From Luidia sarsii (lineage: Eukaryota > Echinodermata > Asteroidea > Paxillosida > Luidiidae), in assembly GCA_949987565.1 (NCBI GenBank), contig OX465102.1, positions 6,932,512-6,996,511 of the forward strand: a DNA stretch of 64,000 nt, in the 5' to 3' direction. Positions 63,201-64,000 of this stretch are shown one piece after another. The notes under the pieces were generated by a model. It was not told the DNA's origin, made no database searches, and saw only the letters and a program-made list of their open reading frames with translations. The translations under genes and the position numbers were made by a program. Every line of letters begins with the position of its first letter. Position 1 is the stretch's first letter.

Positions 63201-64000
63201 CCAGATCCACAGATGGCTGGGTCAGCATTGCTTTTAGCTTCAACATCAGTGTGGGACGTCACAAGGTGATTGGCAGATGTTATGCCTGATCCACAGATGG
63301 CTGGGTCTGCATGGCTGTTAGCTTCAACGTCAGTGTGAGATGTCACAAGGAGATTGGCAGAAGTTCTGCCAGATCCACAGATGGCTGGGTCTGCTTGTCT
63401 GTTAGATTCAACACAAGGTGATTGGCAGAAGTTCTGCCTGATCCACAGATGGCTGGGTCAGCATGGCTTTTAGCTTCAACATTAGTGTGGAATGTCACAA
63501 GGTGATTGGCAGAAGTTCTGCCTGATCCACAGATGGCTGGGTCTGCTTGGCTATTAGCTTCAACATCAGTGTGGGATGTCACAAGGTGATTGGCAGAAGT
63601 TCTGCCTGATCCACAGATGGCTGGGTCAGCATGGCTTTTAGCTTCAACATCAGTATTGAATGTCACAAGGTGATTGGCAGAAGTTCTTCCTGATCCACAG
63701 ATAGCTGGGTCAGCATTGCTTTTAGCTTCAACATCAGTGTGGAATGTCACAAGGTGATTGGCAGAAGTTCTGCCTGACCCATAGATTGCAGGGTCAGAAT
63801 GCTATTAGCTTCAACATCAGTGTGGGATGTCACAATGTGACTGGTAGAAGTTCTGCCAGATCAACAGATGAGTGGGTCTATTTGGCTGTTAGATTCAACA
63901 GATTCAACATCAGTGTGGAATGTCACAAGGTGATTGGCAGAAGTTCTGCCAGATCCACAGATGGCTGGGTCTGCATGGCTATTAGCTTTAACATAAGTGT
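60299..64000 (+). repeat. 6.6-kb-spaced duplicate of the Q interior, cut by window end
   Basis: This matches about 53,845-57,408 at offset 6,508 and then 6,592. The change of 84 bp is one unit (GGTCTGCTGGACTGTTAG near 60,714) present here and at 37,381 but missing near 54,200. AACATCAGAGTGACATG near 61,329 is shared only with 54,736 and not with 37,999. The source was therefore copy C or a common parent of these two. The array continues beyond the window. Confidence 0.86.
60948..64000 (+). repeat. 1,750-bp tandem duplication, third occurrence (second unit incomplete)
   Basis: The first unit spans 60,948-62,697 and the second starts at 62,698 and runs off the window. The diagnostic 68-bp units lie near 61,663 and 63,413, and AGTGTCGGATG near 62,748 marks the second unit as at 39,416 and 56,156. 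With the pairs at 37.6 and 54.4 kb this makes six copies of the 21-monomer unit, the last truncated by the window. Confidence 0.84.

Larger units (their letters stand above)
1..64000. repeat. 84-bp satellite array filling the window
   Basis: The entire window is a head-to-tail tandem array with an 84-bp basic period. The word CCACAGATGG starts at 96, 180 and 264 and continues at this spacing to the end. All units read in the same direction and no inverted unit was seen. Units vary by scattered substitutions and by a small set of recurrent indels giving 82, 83, 85 and 93 bp classes. No interrupting transposon, unique spacer or gene was found. Array size, head-to-tail order and higher-order duplication are typical of eukaryotic satellite DNA at centromeric, pericentromeric, subtelomeric or heterochromatic blocks. 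Which of these applies cannot be told here. Both ends of the window lie inside the array, so its true length is unknown. The family is not one I recognise. Confidence 0.97.

Noticed and set aside
1..64000. Protein-coding genes in the many ORFs of 60-383 codons
   Set aside because: All are translations of the same 84-bp unit, overlap on both strands, begin at arbitrary in-repeat ATGs, and end where recurrent variants create stops (GCCTGATCC, GTGTGAGATG) or 1-2 bp indels shift the frame. No splice sites, unique ends or promoter context were found.
1..64000. CRISPR array
   Set aside because: Repeats are contiguous with no unique spacers, units are 84 bp, and no cas-like genes exist in the window.
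1..64000. CENP-B box or alpha-satellite relationship
   Set aside because: No match to the CENP-B box core (TTCG followed by CGGG at the required spacing) was found; TTCG is almost confined to TTCGACATAAG. The 84-bp unit shows no resemblance I can recognise to the 171-bp alpha monomer.
1..64000. Insertion of transposons, tRNA/rRNA genes or telomeric repeats
   Set aside because: No stretch departs from the monomer pattern by more than a short deletion, and no TTAGGG-type runs, poly-A tails, target-site duplications or cloverleaf-like sequences were seen.

Overview
The whole window is tandem satellite DNA. From the first base to the last it is a head-to-tail array of an 84-bp unit, about 760 copies, all in the same orientation. 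I see no unique sequence, transposon, RNA gene or credible protein gene. The landmark word CCACAGATGG returns every 84 bp (for example at 96, 180 and 264). Departures are small: 82, 83, 85 and 93 bp units are common, and rarer deletion units measure 79, 73, 68, 61, 60 and 41 bp. The source must be a eukaryote. CpG is scarce, and nearly every CpG I found has a TpG or CpA partner in sister units. That fits a heavily methylated genome such as a vertebrate's, but the species cannot be told. I do not recognise the satellite family by name.

Above the monomer there is a layered higher-order structure. A core block (P, about 7.3 kb) occurs at 11,136-18,455, 27,221-34,513 and 44,102-51,421, and its distal part opens the window at 1-3,225. 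Successive copies lie 16,085 and then 16,881-16,908 bp apart and differ by only a few bases and indels. A second block (Q, about 8 kb) follows P in two copies, at 34,514-42,390 and 51,422-59,550. In the first full copy Q is replaced by an expanded block (R, 18,456-26,180) built from 2.0, 2.8 and 4.8 kb duplications. Q contains a perfect-looking 1,750-bp tandem duplication, which equals 21 monomers. It is seen again at 60,948-64,000 as part of a further 6.6-kb duplication.

The stretches between these blocks are mosaics: 3,226-10,052, 42,391-44,101 and 59,551-60,298. They carry short chimeric pieces and the most divergent, truncated monomers.

Within each monomer the clearest structural element is a 17-bp imperfect palindrome, TGGCAGAAGTTCTGCCA (8-bp arms around one base). 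Most of the rare internal deletions I could place have an endpoint in or beside it. Many reading frames stay open because 84 is divisible by 3 and the unit has few stops. They occur on both strands and are broken by frame-changing indels, so I treat them as by-products. The most interesting aspects are the very long higher-order period, the palindrome and its link with deletions, and the nested duplication history.
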